This document shows, in pieces, positions 16,448 through 25,356 of a stretch of 64,000 nucleotides of DNA. Origin of the DNA: JAENVU01 sp963765075 (GTDB lineage Bacteria; Actinomycetota; Acidimicrobiia; IMCC26256; JAENVU01); the NCBI GenBank assembly GCA_963765075.1, contig CAVXVA010000001.1, positions 620,001 to 684,000 on the forward strand, written 5' to 3'. The notes under the pieces are model-generated. The model was given only the letters and a program-made list of their open reading frames with translations. It did not search any database and was not told the origin of the DNA. The position numbers and the translations under genes are program-made. Each line of letters starts with the position of its first letter. Position 1 is the first letter of the stretch.

Positions 16448-17545
16448 CTAGTGCGGCGTGAGCGTGGCCGGATCGATCCCGATACCGCCGGCATCGCTGC
16501 TCGCGTAGACCGCGAGCGCAAACCGCAGGACTGCCACCGCGTCCTCGACACTCCAGAGCAACGGCCCCGTACCGGTGTGCAACCAGCGCAGCCAGTGCCG
16601 CCCGGAATCGCGGAAGCTGCTGCCCCAGTCGTCGTCCAGCGCGTGAGCACTGCGCATCTCACCGTCGACGTACACCTCGAAGCTGGGCTGCTGGATTCCC
16701 CGGCCCGTACAGCGGTTGACCCGGGCAAAACCCTTCGAGCCGGTGATCTCCCACCGTTCGTCGTTCGTGTAGTAGTCGGACCGCAGGTAGAGGTCCTCCG
16801 CGAGCGTGATGTCCCAGACGCCGCGGACGCCGTTGTCGTGCTCCCAACTGATCATCGTCGGCGCGTCGATCGCGACACCCGGCACGACCTCGGTCTCGCC
16901 GATCCAGGCCCGGACCTCGCGAATCGGACCGAACAACCAGAGCGCCGTCGAGAGCTTGTGCCACCCGTCGTCGAAGACGAGGATCCCGCGACCGCGTTGC
17001 ATCTGCTGGAACTGCCATTGATAGCTGCTCATCGGCACGTCCCACCCGCCCCGGCTGCTCCCTACCATCTTCAGGTGGTAGCCCCGCACGCCACCGATCG
17101 CCCCCGACTCGACGGTCTCCTTCAAGGTGCGAATCGGTTCGTAGAACAGGTAGTTCTCCATGACCCGCAGGACCCGGTCATTCGACGCGGCCGCGGTCGC
17201 CATGCGCTCGGCTTCGTGGAGATCACTGCACATCGGCTTCTGCAGGTTCACGTGCCAGCCCTGATCGAGCAGTTCGACGACGCCGTCCGGGTGGAGCGGG
17301 ATGGGCAGCAAGGCCTCCACGGTATCGACGTCGAGTCCGCTGGCGGCCAGGTCCGCGATCGACGCGAACGTCGCCGCCTCGGGCCAGTCGCGTTGGCGTT
17401 CGGCGCGTCGCTCCTCGCTCGGGTCCACAAGTGCGACCACGTCGACGTCCGGGTTGTCGCGGTACGCGCGCACGTTGAGGTCGTAGATCCGGCCGAGTCC
17501 GACAAACGCCGCGCGCACCGGCCGGTCGTACGGCGTGAATGTCAT
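16448..17545 (-). CDS. Gfo/Idh/MocA family oxidoreductase
   Basis: 365-residue NAD(P)-dependent oxidoreductase. The N-terminal Rossmann domain is clear (AAFVGLGRIYDLNVRAYRDN, VVALVDPSEERR), followed by NLQKPMCSDLHEAERM, which carries the conserved EKP-motif lysine with Gln replacing the Glu. The C-terminal domain has FDDGWHKLSTALWLFGPI, where the catalytic-type His is expected. Family members act on sugars, inositols or related polyols, and some on biliverdin or bulky alcohols. ATG 17545 overlaps the VOC stop by ATGA, and AGGAGG lies upstream. Last gene of a three-gene unit with the VOC protein and the CocE-like hydrolase. Confidence 0.88.
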   Translation of the reverse strand: MTFTPYDRPVRAAFVGLGRIYDLNVRAYRDNPDVDVVALVDPSEERRAERQRDWPEAATFASIADLAASGLDVDTVEALLPIPLHPDGVVELLDQGWHVNLQKPMCSDLHEAERMATAAASNDRVLRVMENYLFYEPIRTLKETVESGAIGGVRGYHLKMVGSSRGGWDVPMSSYQWQFQQMQRGRGILVFDDGWHKLSTALWLFGPIREVRAWIGETEVVPGVAIDAPTMISWEHDNGVRGVWDITLAEDLYLRSDYYTNDERWEITGSKGFARVNRCTGRGIQQPSFEVYVDGEMRSAHALDDDWGSSFRDSGRHWLRWLHTGTGPLLWSVEDAVAVLRFALAVYASSDAGGIGIDPATLTPH

Positions 17546-17946
17546 GGGCCCACCTCCTGGTCGGCGCGCGCCGGTGGTTCGATCTGTTCCATGAACTCGA
17601 GGCGTATCCCGCCGGGCGCTTCGACGAAGGCGATGCGTCGCGTCCCGAACGCGCCCGACACGATCTCGGGTCCCCAGATCACGTCGTGGCCGTCCAACTC
17701 GGCGTCGAGGTCGTCGGTGAACAGCGCCGGGTGCAGGAACCCCTCGGGTCCGAGCGCGACCTCGTCTTCGTAGATCGCCCGGGTGAAGAGCGTGATCATC
17801 ACCGGACCGAGGTACACGTCGGCCCGTTCGGCGCCGTTCCACGCCATGCGATCCCGGACCTTGCCACCGGCGGCAACGTAGAACGCGCACGCCGCATCGA
17901 GATCCGCGACCTTGACGGCAAGGTTCGCCATCCCGATGATGGTCAC
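17542..17946 (-). CDS. VOC (glyoxalase/bleomycin resistance/extradiol dioxygenase) superfamily protein
   Basis: 134-residue single-chain VOC-fold protein with two beta-alpha-beta-beta-beta modules: LAVKVADLDAACAFYVAAGG at the start and AFVEAPGGIRLEFMEQIEPP at the end, where the terminal Glu is the usual metal ligand. Start GTG 17946 gives a GTGA overlap with the upstream hydrolase stop; ATG 17931 is the alternative. The size fits a glyoxalase-like or epimerase-like half enzyme that dimerises. Metal-binding His near the N-terminus is not obvious, so activity cannot be assigned. Confidence 0.85.
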   Translation of the reverse strand: MTIIGMANLAVKVADLDAACAFYVAAGGKVRDRMAWNGAERADVYLGPVMITLFTRAIYEDEVALGPEGFLHPALFTDDLDAELDGHDVIWGPEIVSGAFGTRRIAFVEAPGGIRLEFMEQIEPPARADQEVGP

Positions 17947-19610
17947 CGAGCCTGCATCCCGGTCACCGTCGGGAGCGCCACATTGATCTTCGAGAACGTC
18001 ACCGATCCGCCGAGCCGGGGTTGCGCGTACGCGGTCGTGGTCGCGACGAGTTGCAGCGTGAGCTTGGCCCCGGGCGTGGCCGAGAAGACCACCATCTCGA
18101 GCGGCACGCTGACGGTGCGGGTCGAACCGTCGAGCGTGACCTTGATCGGAGTGATCTGATTCCCGAGCACGAGGCCGGTTGCCGGGTCGACGATCTGTGC
18201 GAACACCCGCTCCGGCCGTGGGCCGGCGGCGACGGTGCCCGAGTACGTGAGCGACAACCTCGGCGCGCCCAGGACCATCGTCGAGTCGGCGAACGGGATG
18301 TCCACGTCGACACCGTTGGTCGCCCGCGCCGGGGTGATCGAGCCCGCGACACCACCCAGCACCGCCGACGGCGCGCCATCGACCGGCGCGGCCTTCTCCA
18401 CCGTGGTCTCGACCAGGTTCAACGTTCCCAGCCCGTTCGCACGCACCGGGCTCCCCGATGCGGCCGGGAACTTCTCCGCTTCGAACCGATCCCCGTTCTG
18501 ATCCACCGTCGAGAACCCGGCGCCGACCGGACCGGACTCGTCGCGTTGCACGTAGCGCGCCAGCCACGCGACGGCGGCGTCGCCCGCCACCGCCGGGTCC
18601 CCGGCCTTGGTGAGACAGACCCCGTGACCCCCGCAGAACCAGATCATGCTCACGGGCACCCCGGCCCGCGCCAGGATGCCGTAGTTGGTGACCGCCTCGT
18701 CGAGCGTGAAGAGCGTGTCGACGGTGCCTTGCACGATCAGGGTCGGGATGTGGACCTTCTCGATCAGCTTCCCCGGTCCCCGTGACAGGAACCAGGCCCG
18801 ATCTGCAGCACTGATCGTACCGGTCGCGTCCCCACTCTCGTGCGCGCTGGTGATGTGCGGGTCCAGCTCGCGGTCGGCGGCGAACCCGTAGAGCTGATCG
18901 GCCCACCCTTGCTTGACGGTGTCGGCTTTGTAGAGGCTCGTACCGAGCGAGTGCCACGCGATGGTGGGAACAATGGCGTCGACCCGGCAGTCCAACGCCG
19001 CGAGCACGAACTGAATGTCGCCGCCGTAGGACCCGCCGACCATGCCCATGCGGGGGTCGCCGGGCCGGTCCAATTCGACGCCCGGTTGACGGGCCACCCA
19101 GTCGACGAGGACTTGGGTGTCCCGACCTTCGTGCTTCGGGTCGTTCGTCGAGACGACCCCGCCCGATTCGCCGAACCCACGGGGATCCCAGGTCAGCACG
19201 TTGTAGCCGGCGTCCCACAGGTTGGCGATGTTGAGATCACCGAAGATGCCGTCGCCCCGCGACTCGGTGTTCACGTCACCCGGCTGACTCCAGCCCGGAC
19301 CCTTGAGCACGGTCGGGAACTTCGTGGTGGCGGTCGCCTGTGGGTTCGGAAACCAGTGCGCCCGGATGATCGTGCCATCGAACGACGTGACGTCGACCTG
19401 CGCCGTGCCCTCGCCGTCGGCCTTGGACTCCGGGACCTTCGCCGCCGGCCGGGTGCATTTTGGAGCCGCGTACCCCGACGTCGAGTCGACCGGCGCCGTC
19501 GGTTTCGACGCGGCCGGCGCCGAGGCCGTCGAACTCGAGCACGAGCTGACGAGCACGAGCCCGGTCACGACGGACAGCGGAATGAGGCCAGAGCGAATCC
19601 CACGAAGCAT
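17943..19610 (-). CDS. Exported CocE/NonD-type acyl hydrolase lipoprotein
   Basis: 555-residue secreted hydrolase anchored as a lipoprotein: MLRGIRSGLIPLSVVTGLVL followed by VSSCSS, with the lipobox Cys near residue 24. The central alpha/beta-hydrolase domain has DPRGFGESGG, the nucleophile elbow GGSYGGDIQF, an acid in QGTVDTLFTLDEAV and a His in GGHGVCL. The C-terminal 180 residues form a beta-rich jelly-roll-like domain (TYSGTVAAGPRPERVFAQIV), the usual X-Pro-dipeptidase/CocE layout. Start ATG 19610. It is divergent from another exported hydrolase (start 19668) with only 57 bases between starts, implying a shared promoter region and perhaps a shared ester or peptide substrate outside the cell. 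Confidence 0.87.
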   Translation of the reverse strand: MLRGIRSGLIPLSVVTGLVLVSSCSSSTASAPAASKPTAPVDSTSGYAAPKCTRPAAKVPESKADGEGTAQVDVTSFDGTIIRAHWFPNPQATATTKFPTVLKGPGWSQPGDVNTESRGDGIFGDLNIANLWDAGYNVLTWDPRGFGESGGVVSTNDPKHEGRDTQVLVDWVARQPGVELDRPGDPRMGMVGGSYGGDIQFVLAALDCRVDAIVPTIAWHSLGTSLYKADTVKQGWADQLYGFAADRELDPHITSAHESGDATGTISAADRAWFLSRGPGKLIEKVHIPTLIVQGTVDTLFTLDEAVTNYGILARAGVPVSMIWFCGGHGVCLTKAGDPAVAGDAAVAWLARYVQRDESGPVGAGFSTVDQNGDRFEAEKFPAASGSPVRANGLGTLNLVETTVEKAAPVDGAPSAVLGGVAGSITPARATNGVDVDIPFADSTMVLGAPRLSLTYSGTVAAGPRPERVFAQIVDPATGLVLGNQITPIKVTLDGSTRTVSVPLEMVVFSATPGAKLTLQLVATTTAYAQPRLGGSVTFSKINVALPTVTGMQAR

Positions 19611-19667
19611 GGCGAGGGACCCTAGCCACCATGAGTCGATCGTGACGGTGCGCGAGACTCCGCCCTT

Positions 19668-21158
19668 GTGACTCCTCATCGCATCGTTGGGGCCCTGAGC
19701 CTCACCGTCATCGCCATCGCATCGTGTTCCTCGAACTCGACCGCGACACCGAGTTCCACCACGAAGGCTCCGACCGCCCCGTCCGCGCCCCGACCTCGCG
19801 GGCCCGTAGCGCACGTCGACGGCGAACTGCGCGGCGGCAAGGGCATCAACCTCGCCGCCGCGGCCGCGGAACCGCTCCCGCCATCGTGGGTCGAGTCCGA
19901 GTACGCCATGTCGGGAACCGCGACCTCCTACCGATCCGACGGCCCACTCCCGACGGACGGGAACTTCGCGCTGGAGCCGGACACCCAGACCGGATACACG
20001 ACCCGCATCGTGGTCCGGCGACCGCGCCGGGCCGCTGACTTCAACGGCACCGTGCTCGTGGAGTGGCTCAACGTCAGTGGCGGGCTCGACGCGTCGCCCG
20101 ACTTCTCTTACCTGCGCAACGAGATTCTACGCGGTGGCTACGCCTGGGTCGGGGTGTCGGCGCAGATGGTGGGCATCGAAGGCGGGGCGGTCGCGGTACC
20201 GATCAAAATCGCCGAGGACGCCGGCGCCGGCAAGGGGATCCGGTCCATCGATCCCGCTCGGTACGACACACTCCACCACCCCGGCGACGCGTACTCGTAC
20301 GACATGTACACCCAGATCGCGCGCGCTCTCCGGTCGCCGGCGGGCAAAGGACCGTTGGGAACGTTGCGACCGCGCCACCTGCTTGCGGTCGGCGAGTCCC
20401 AGTCGGCATTTGCTCTCACCACCTACTACGACGGTGTGCAACCGCTCACCCAGGAGTTCGACGGGTTCCTCATTCACAGTCGTGGCGCGTCGGCCGCGCC
20501 ACTCGGCACGCCCGGCGCGGGCATCGACATCGCCAGTGCGGTCTCGGGAGCCCCGACCTTGTTCCGGACGGACCTCGCGGCGCCGGTGATGGTGGTCGAG
20601 ACCGAGACCGACATGGTCGGGTTCCTCAACTATCACGCCGCCGAACAGCCCGACTCCGCGCACTTACGGGTGTGGCAGGCGGCCGGCACCGCCCATGCCG
20701 ACGAGTACATCATCGGCCCGATCGCGGGTCAGCTCGGCTGTGCCACGCCGCCCAATGCCGGGCCCGGCCACTTCGTCGTGAGCGCCGCGTTGCGCGCCCT
20801 GGATCGTTGGGTTACCGAAGGCACCGCGCCGGCGAAGGCTCCGAGGTTGACGATCGTCGACAACGAACTCGTGCGCGACGCCTACGGCAACGCGACCGGC
20901 GGGATTCGCACGCCCCTCGTCGACGCGCCGGTGGACACCCTCAGCGGTGTGGCGCCCCCCGGACCGATCGCGTGCCTGCTGTTCGGGTCCACGACGCCCC
21001 TGACCGACTCGCAGCTCCAGGCACGTTACCGGTCTCGGGCGCAGTACCTCCGGGAGTACCGCACGGCCACCGACGCCGTCATCGCCGCGGGATTTGTGTT
21101 GCCCGATGACCGAGCGGAGCTGTTGGCCGCCGCGTCACCGACCCGAGTCAGCGCGTGA
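19668..21158 (+). CDS. Exported alpha/beta-hydrolase domain lipoprotein
   Basis: 496-residue predicted lipoprotein (start GTG 19668; hydrophobic ALSLTVIAIASCSS with the lipobox Cys at about residue 20, then a Ser/Thr/Pro-rich linker). The body matches the large actinobacterial alpha/beta-hydrolase-domain family: GTVLVEWLNVSGGLD, YAWVGVSAQMVGIEGG, a nucleophile region LLAVGESQSAFALTTYY (GESQS) and ETDMVGFLNYH, with a likely catalytic His in GTAHADEY. Most relatives are uncharacterised esterases. It is divergent from the CocE-like hydrolase; its 3' end overlaps the convergent acyl-CoA ligase by 11 bases. Confidence 0.85.
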   Translation: MTPHRIVGALSLTVIAIASCSSNSTATPSSTTKAPTAPSAPRPRGPVAHVDGELRGGKGINLAAAAAEPLPPSWVESEYAMSGTATSYRSDGPLPTDGNFALEPDTQTGYTTRIVVRRPRRAADFNGTVLVEWLNVSGGLDASPDFSYLRNEILRGGYAWVGVSAQMVGIEGGAVAVPIKIAEDAGAGKGIRSIDPARYDTLHHPGDAYSYDMYTQIARALRSPAGKGPLGTLRPRHLLAVGESQSAFALTTYYDGVQPLTQEFDGFLIHSRGASAAPLGTPGAGIDIASAVSGAPTLFRTDLAAPVMVVETETDMVGFLNYHAAEQPDSAHLRVWQAAGTAHADEYIIGPIAGQLGCATPPNAGPGHFVVSAALRALDRWVTEGTAPAKAPRLTIVDNELVRDAYGNATGGIRTPLVDAPVDTLSGVAPPGPIACLLFGSTTPLTDSQLQARYRSRAQYLREYRTATDAVIAAGFVLPDDRAELLAAASPTRVSA

Positions 21159-22839
21159 GGCCGACCGCCTCGGCCTGAAGCTCCCGTTTGAAGATCTTGC
21201 CCGACGCAGTGCGCGGCAACGGCGTCGGGGAGATCCGTATCGCGCTCGGGACCTCGAACCCCGCGAGATGTTCCCGGACGAAGCTCCGCAACTCATCGAC
21301 GTCGAGCCCGGCCTCGGCGTAGACGGTCGCCCCGACTTCTTCCCCCATCCGTTCGTCGGGCACGGCGTACACCGCCGCTTCGCGCACGGCGGGGTGGAGT
21401 AACAACGCCGCCTCGACGCGACCGCAACCGATGTTCTCGCCGCCGCGGATGATCAGGTCCTTGATGCGATCCACGATGAAGAGATAGCCGTCGTCATCGA
21501 TGTAGGCGACGTCCCCGGTGCGGAACCACCCGTCGACGAACGCGTCGGCGTTCACCTCCGGCCGGTTCCAGTACCCCGGGAACACCGAAGTCCCGCGCAC
21601 GAGCAGTTCGCCCCGCTCGCCGGCCGGCACCGAACCGCCCGCGTCGTCAACGACCCGCAGATCCAAGACGGCCGAGACCCGGCCGGAACTCTCCGGACGT
21701 TCGAGATAGTCGCGTTCGCCGATCCCGGTTCCGATCGCATTGGTCTCGGTCATGCCCCAGCCGGTGTTGGGCAGTGCGCGTTTGAACGACGAACCGATCT
21801 CGGCGACCTGTTCCGGAGCCCTCGGTGCGCCACCGCCGCCGACGGTCAACAGCGAACTCAGGTCCCGACCGGTGGTGCGCGCGACGCGCACGAGGTCGCC
21901 GGTCAGCGCGGCCGGGCCGAGGAAGATCGTGACCCGCTCCCGCTCGATCAACTCGGCCGCGACCTCGGGATCCCATTTGTACATGGCGACGAGCTTTCGC
22001 TGGGCCCGATACGACTGCAGGTGGACCGCATGGGAGCCGGTCACGTGGAAGAGCGGGATGCCCAGCAGCGCGCACGTCTGGCCATCGGCCCGGGCCGGCT
22101 TCTCGGCCGCGACTCGACGCGAGACGCGCGCATCGAGTTCCCACGACAGCAGCGCCGAGAGTACGTTCCGATGGCTCGACACCACCCCTTTGGCGTTGCC
22201 GGTCGAACCGGAGGTGTAGAAGATCGTGGCCGGATCGTCGGGGGCGATGGTCGCGTCGGGCATCGGCACCTCACCGAGCCCCGCGATGAGGTCGGCCAGT
22301 TCCGGCGCGTCCTCACCCGCGGGCGTCCGTACCCCGATCACCCGGACCCCGAGGTCGGTCACCCAGCCCCGGGACTGCTCGACGCGCTCGCGATCGGCAA
22401 TGAGCACCCGCGCGCCACAGTCCCGCAGGCCGTATTCCATCTCCTCGGTCGACCACATCGAGTTCATGGCCACCGCGATCGCGCCCAGCGCCGTGACGGC
22501 CGCAAACGAGGTCATCCACTCCGGGTAGTTCCGCATGGAGATGGCGACCCGATCACCCGCGGCGACGCCGTAGTCGTGACGCAGGCAGTGGGCAATCCGA
22601 GCCGCGGTGGCCCACGTCTCGGCAAACGTCAGTCGTTCGTCGTCGTACACGATGAACGGCTGATCCGACGCGCCGGCCTCGTACATCGCCCGCAGCGACG
22701 TCGGCGCGTTCACGAATGCTCGGCACGGCGCTCCGGCGATCTCGACGGTCGCGAGTTCATAGAGCTCGCCCGGCGCGGTCAAGGCGGCGATGGCCTCGAG
22801 CCGACTCGGCCGCGCCGAAGCGGGAGGTGAGGGTGCCAA
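21148..22839 (-). CDS. Acyl-CoA synthetase (AMP-binding, FadD-like)
   Basis: 563-residue fatty-acid or other acyl-CoA ligase of the ANL superfamily. Seen: the P-loop IFYTSGSTGNAKGVVSSHRN, NTGWGMTETNAIGTG, RTGDVAYIDDDGYLFIVDRIKD, the RGGENI motif and C-terminal PRTASGKIFKRELQAEA with the catalytic Lys. The start is uncertain: TTG 22839 is the best in-frame choice, since no ATG or GTG precedes conserved sequence. It is convergent with the exported hydrolase, with 11 bases of overlap. It could activate the acid released by the extracellular hydrolases at 17943-21158; this is inference from adjacency. Confidence 0.9.
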   Translation of the reverse strand: MAPSPPASARPSRLEAIAALTAPGELYELATVEIAGAPCRAFVNAPTSLRAMYEAGASDQPFIVYDDERLTFAETWATAARIAHCLRHDYGVAAGDRVAISMRNYPEWMTSFAAVTALGAIAVAMNSMWSTEEMEYGLRDCGARVLIADRERVEQSRGWVTDLGVRVIGVRTPAGEDAPELADLIAGLGEVPMPDATIAPDDPATIFYTSGSTGNAKGVVSSHRNVLSALLSWELDARVSRRVAAEKPARADGQTCALLGIPLFHVTGSHAVHLQSYRAQRKLVAMYKWDPEVAAELIERERVTIFLGPAALTGDLVRVARTTGRDLSSLLTVGGGGAPRAPEQVAEIGSSFKRALPNTGWGMTETNAIGTGIGERDYLERPESSGRVSAVLDLRVVDDAGGSVPAGERGELLVRGTSVFPGYWNRPEVNADAFVDGWFRTGDVAYIDDDGYLFIVDRIKDLIIRGGENIGCGRVEAALLLHPAVREAAVYAVPDERMGEEVGATVYAEAGLDVDELRSFVREHLAGFEVPSAIRISPTPLPRTASGKIFKRELQAEAVGLTR

Positions 22840-22862
22840 GGAACGTCCGGTGTTCGGTGCCG

Positions 22863-23715
22863 CTACTCGGAACCGTCGACGCAGGTCGTGGTCTTGGTCC
22901 CGATCTTGGTGACGTCGATGTTGTCAAAGCTGCCATCGTCGCACGTCACTGCGGAGGTCACGTGGGCCCAGACGCCCTCCGGACTCTCGTACCCGGGAAC
23001 GACCCAGACGTGCAGGAGGTAGCCGGTCTGCTTGATCAGGTTGCCCTTGATCGCGTCGCACTCCTTCTTGGTGGTGGAGTGGTCCGCACCGAGCGGTGTG
23101 TCGAACCCGGTCGGTGTCGAGACGAGACAGATGTCCTTGTGGACGTGCCAGATGTCGTTGGGTCCGGCGAAGCCGACTCCGTCCTTCATCGAACGGCTGT
23201 AGAAGAGTCCCGAAACACGCGAGTCGGGATGGGTGCCGTCGTAGATCCACGCAATCGGCTTGCGAATATCGTCGTCGCTCATCACGCCGTCGGCGTCACC
23301 GCCGGCGTTTCCGTAGTTGATGTAGTGCGCGCCGAGACCGGGCGTGAACGGCCCGGCCCGGTGGAGCCCCGCCGCTTCGGCGTCGGCGACGGTTGGGAGC
23401 GACAACGCGACCTCACGGGCCAAGGTCAGCTGCCGCGCCAACTCGCCACGGTCGGCCTTCGAGATCGCCTCCGGGAAGCTCGGGCCGTGCTGCATACCAT
23501 TCTCGAGCTTGGAGAACCCGCGATCATCGACGGGCGTGGTGCCCGCCATGTGGTGGTCCTCCATGGCGGCCATGTCGTGCGCCGGCGCGGTGGAGCTGGT
23601 CTTCGGCTTGGCCTTCGCGCCCCCGGCCGACTCGGCCTGAGCCGTGTCGGATCGAGCACGCGGCCGTGGCGACCGCGAGCACGGCGAACAGCGATAGCCA
23701 GATACGACGGTGCAT
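22863..23715 (-). CDS. Hypothetical lipoprotein with GPND-W domain, frame-broken near 23650
   Basis: Exported protein of about 283 residues. The signal (MHRRIWLSLFAVLAVATAAC, lipobox Cys at residue 20; ATG 23715 with GGGGGAG upstream) is in one frame, and the mature part (DTAQAESAGGAKAKPKTSS, then a Met/His-rich HDMAAMEDHHMAG) is in another. One extra base lies just after the lipobox codon, about 23645-23660. The C-terminal region (IAWIYDGTHPDSRVSGLFYS, GFAGPNDIWH, LLHVWVVPGYESPEGVWAHV) resembles the N-terminal domain of the SurE-domain lipoprotein at 29025. The Met/His segment suggests metal handling. Function unknown. Confidence 0.65.
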
Positions 23716-23800
23716 CGTCATCTCCCCCGAGAGTACGCGCCGCACATGGCGTGCCGCGACGGGGCCGAGCCTAGGCACTTTTCGCCCTGAGCGGGCACGC

Positions 23801-24566
23801 TCAGGTGCCGGTCCACTCCGGCGGACGCTTCTCGGCGAACGCCTTCGGGCCTTCCTTGGCGTCGTTGGACGTGAAGACCTTGCCGGTCAGCGGGCCCTGG
23901 ATCGCCCAGAACTCGGCTTCGGTGGCGCCCAGCGTCGACCGGATGAGCTGCTTGGACGCGGCCACCGCGAGCGGAGCGTTCTGGGCGACCCGGGTTGCGA
24001 GTTCCATCGCCACGTCGACCGCGCTGCCCTTCTCGGCCAGTCGCGCGATGAGCCCGAACTCGTGACCGTCTTCGGCCGTGATCGGATCACCGGTGATCGC
24101 CATCTCCATCGCCTTGCCATACCCGACTCGGCTGGGCAAGCGCAGCAATCCGCCGCCCGCGGCGAAGAGACCGACGCCGACCTCGGGGATACCCAGGCGC
24201 GCGCCTCTGGCCGCGACCAGCAGGTCACAGCTCAGCGCCAACTCGAGACCACCCGCGAGGGCGAACCCCTCGATGGCCCCGATGAGGGGCTTCTCCGCAC
24301 CGTTCTGGACGAAGGTCATCATCGGGCCGATGTCTTCGCCCTTGGCGAAGGCCTTGAGGTCCATCCCGGAGCTGAACCCACCGCCGGCGCCCGTGAGGAC
24401 ACCCGCCGTGAGCGCCGAGTCGCCGTTGAGTTGCTCGACCGCGTCCCAGAGCCCGCCGCGCCAGATCGCCGTTGATGGCGTTCTTCGCCTCGGGACGGTT
24501 CAGGGTGATGAGGAGTACCCGGCCACGGGTTTCGACCAGGACCGCTTCGTTCGTTGCCTCAGTCAT
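23801..24566 (-). CDS. Enoyl-CoA hydratase/isomerase, frame-broken near 24460
   Basis: Crotonase of about 255 residues. The N-terminus (MTEATNEAVLVETRGRVLLI, then TLNRPEAKNAINGDLA) and the remainder (GGLWDAVEQLNGD, GVLTGAGGGFSSGMDLKAFA) are in different frames, separated by one extra base in the GC run at about 24450-24466. Both hydratase glutamates are present: GGLELALSCDLL and GIPEVGVGLFAAGGG, so this is a genuine hydratase-type enzyme, unlike the homologue at 12162. The start at ATG 24566 follows GAGAGG. Last gene of the MarR-thiolase-SDR-hydratase unit, ten bases after the SDR stop. Confidence 0.85.
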
Positions 24567-24576
24567 GATCAACCTC

Positions 24577-25356
24577 TCATTTCGGGGGCATGCGAATGCC
24601 GCCGTCGACGCGGATCACTTCGGCGTTCATGTACGAGTTCGTGATGCACTCGATGACCACCGACGCGAGTTCGTCCGGCGCACCCAGACGCTTGGGGAAC
24701 AGCACCGACTGACCGAGGTGATTCTTGAACGCCTCGGATGCCTCGCCAGTGCCGTAGATCGGGGTGTCGATGAGCCCGGGTGCAATCGTGCACACCCGGA
24801 TCCCGACCGCCGACAGGTCACGGGCGATCGGCAACGTCATGCCGACGATGCCACCCTTCGACGCGGAGTAGGCGGCCTGGCCGATCTGACCGTCGAACGC
24901 GGCTGCGGAGGCCATGTTGACGATCGCACCGCGAGCACCGTCGGCGTCGACCGGGTCGGTCTTGGCCATCGCCGCGGCCGACAGCCGCAACATGTTGAAC
25001 GAGCCGAGCAGGTTCACCTTGATGACGAAGTCGAACTGCGACTGGGGCATCGGATCGTTGTTGCGATCGACCGTGCGTCCGGCGCTCCCCAGCCCCGCCG
25101 AGTTGACCAGTGCCCGCAGCGGGCCCATCTCCGAAGCGGCCGCGACCGCGGCGGTGCCGTCCTCCTCCGACGACACATCGCAGTGGACGAACAGGCCACC
25201 GAGTTCCTTGGCCAGCGCCGTGCCACCGTCGTCGTTGAGGTCGGCAATGACGACCCGCGCGCCGAGGGCCGCGAGTTGACGGGCCGAGGCCTCGCCGATT
25301 CCCGACGCGCCGCCCGTGACGACCGCCGATGCTCCATTCAGATCCAACCGTGCCAT
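24577..25356 (-). CDS. 3-hydroxyacyl-CoA dehydrogenase, SDR type (HSD10-like)
   Basis: 259-residue SDR with TGGASGIGEASARQLAALG, NSAGLGSAGR, NMASAAAFDGQIGQAAYSASKG (Ser, Tyr and Lys of the catalytic triad) and PGLIDTPIYGTG. The overall pattern, including DQ/GQ-containing active region and the long-loop DADGARGAIVNMAS, resembles type II 3-hydroxyacyl-CoA dehydrogenases (17-beta-HSD10 family), fitting its place between a thiolase and an enoyl-CoA hydratase. The ATG overlaps the thiolase stop by one base (TGATG). Probably the NAD-dependent third step of the beta-oxidation cycle encoded here. Confidence 0.9.
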   Translation of the reverse strand: MARLDLNGASAVVTGGASGIGEASARQLAALGARVVIADLNDDGGTALAKELGGLFVHCDVSSEEDGTAAVAAASEMGPLRALVNSAGLGSAGRTVDRNNDPMPQSQFDFVIKVNLLGSFNMLRLSAAAMAKTDPVDADGARGAIVNMASAAAFDGQIGQAAYSASKGGIVGMTLPIARDLSAVGIRVCTIAPGLIDTPIYGTGEASEAFKNHLGQSVLFPKRLGAPDELASVVIECITNSYMNAEVIRVDGGIRMPPK

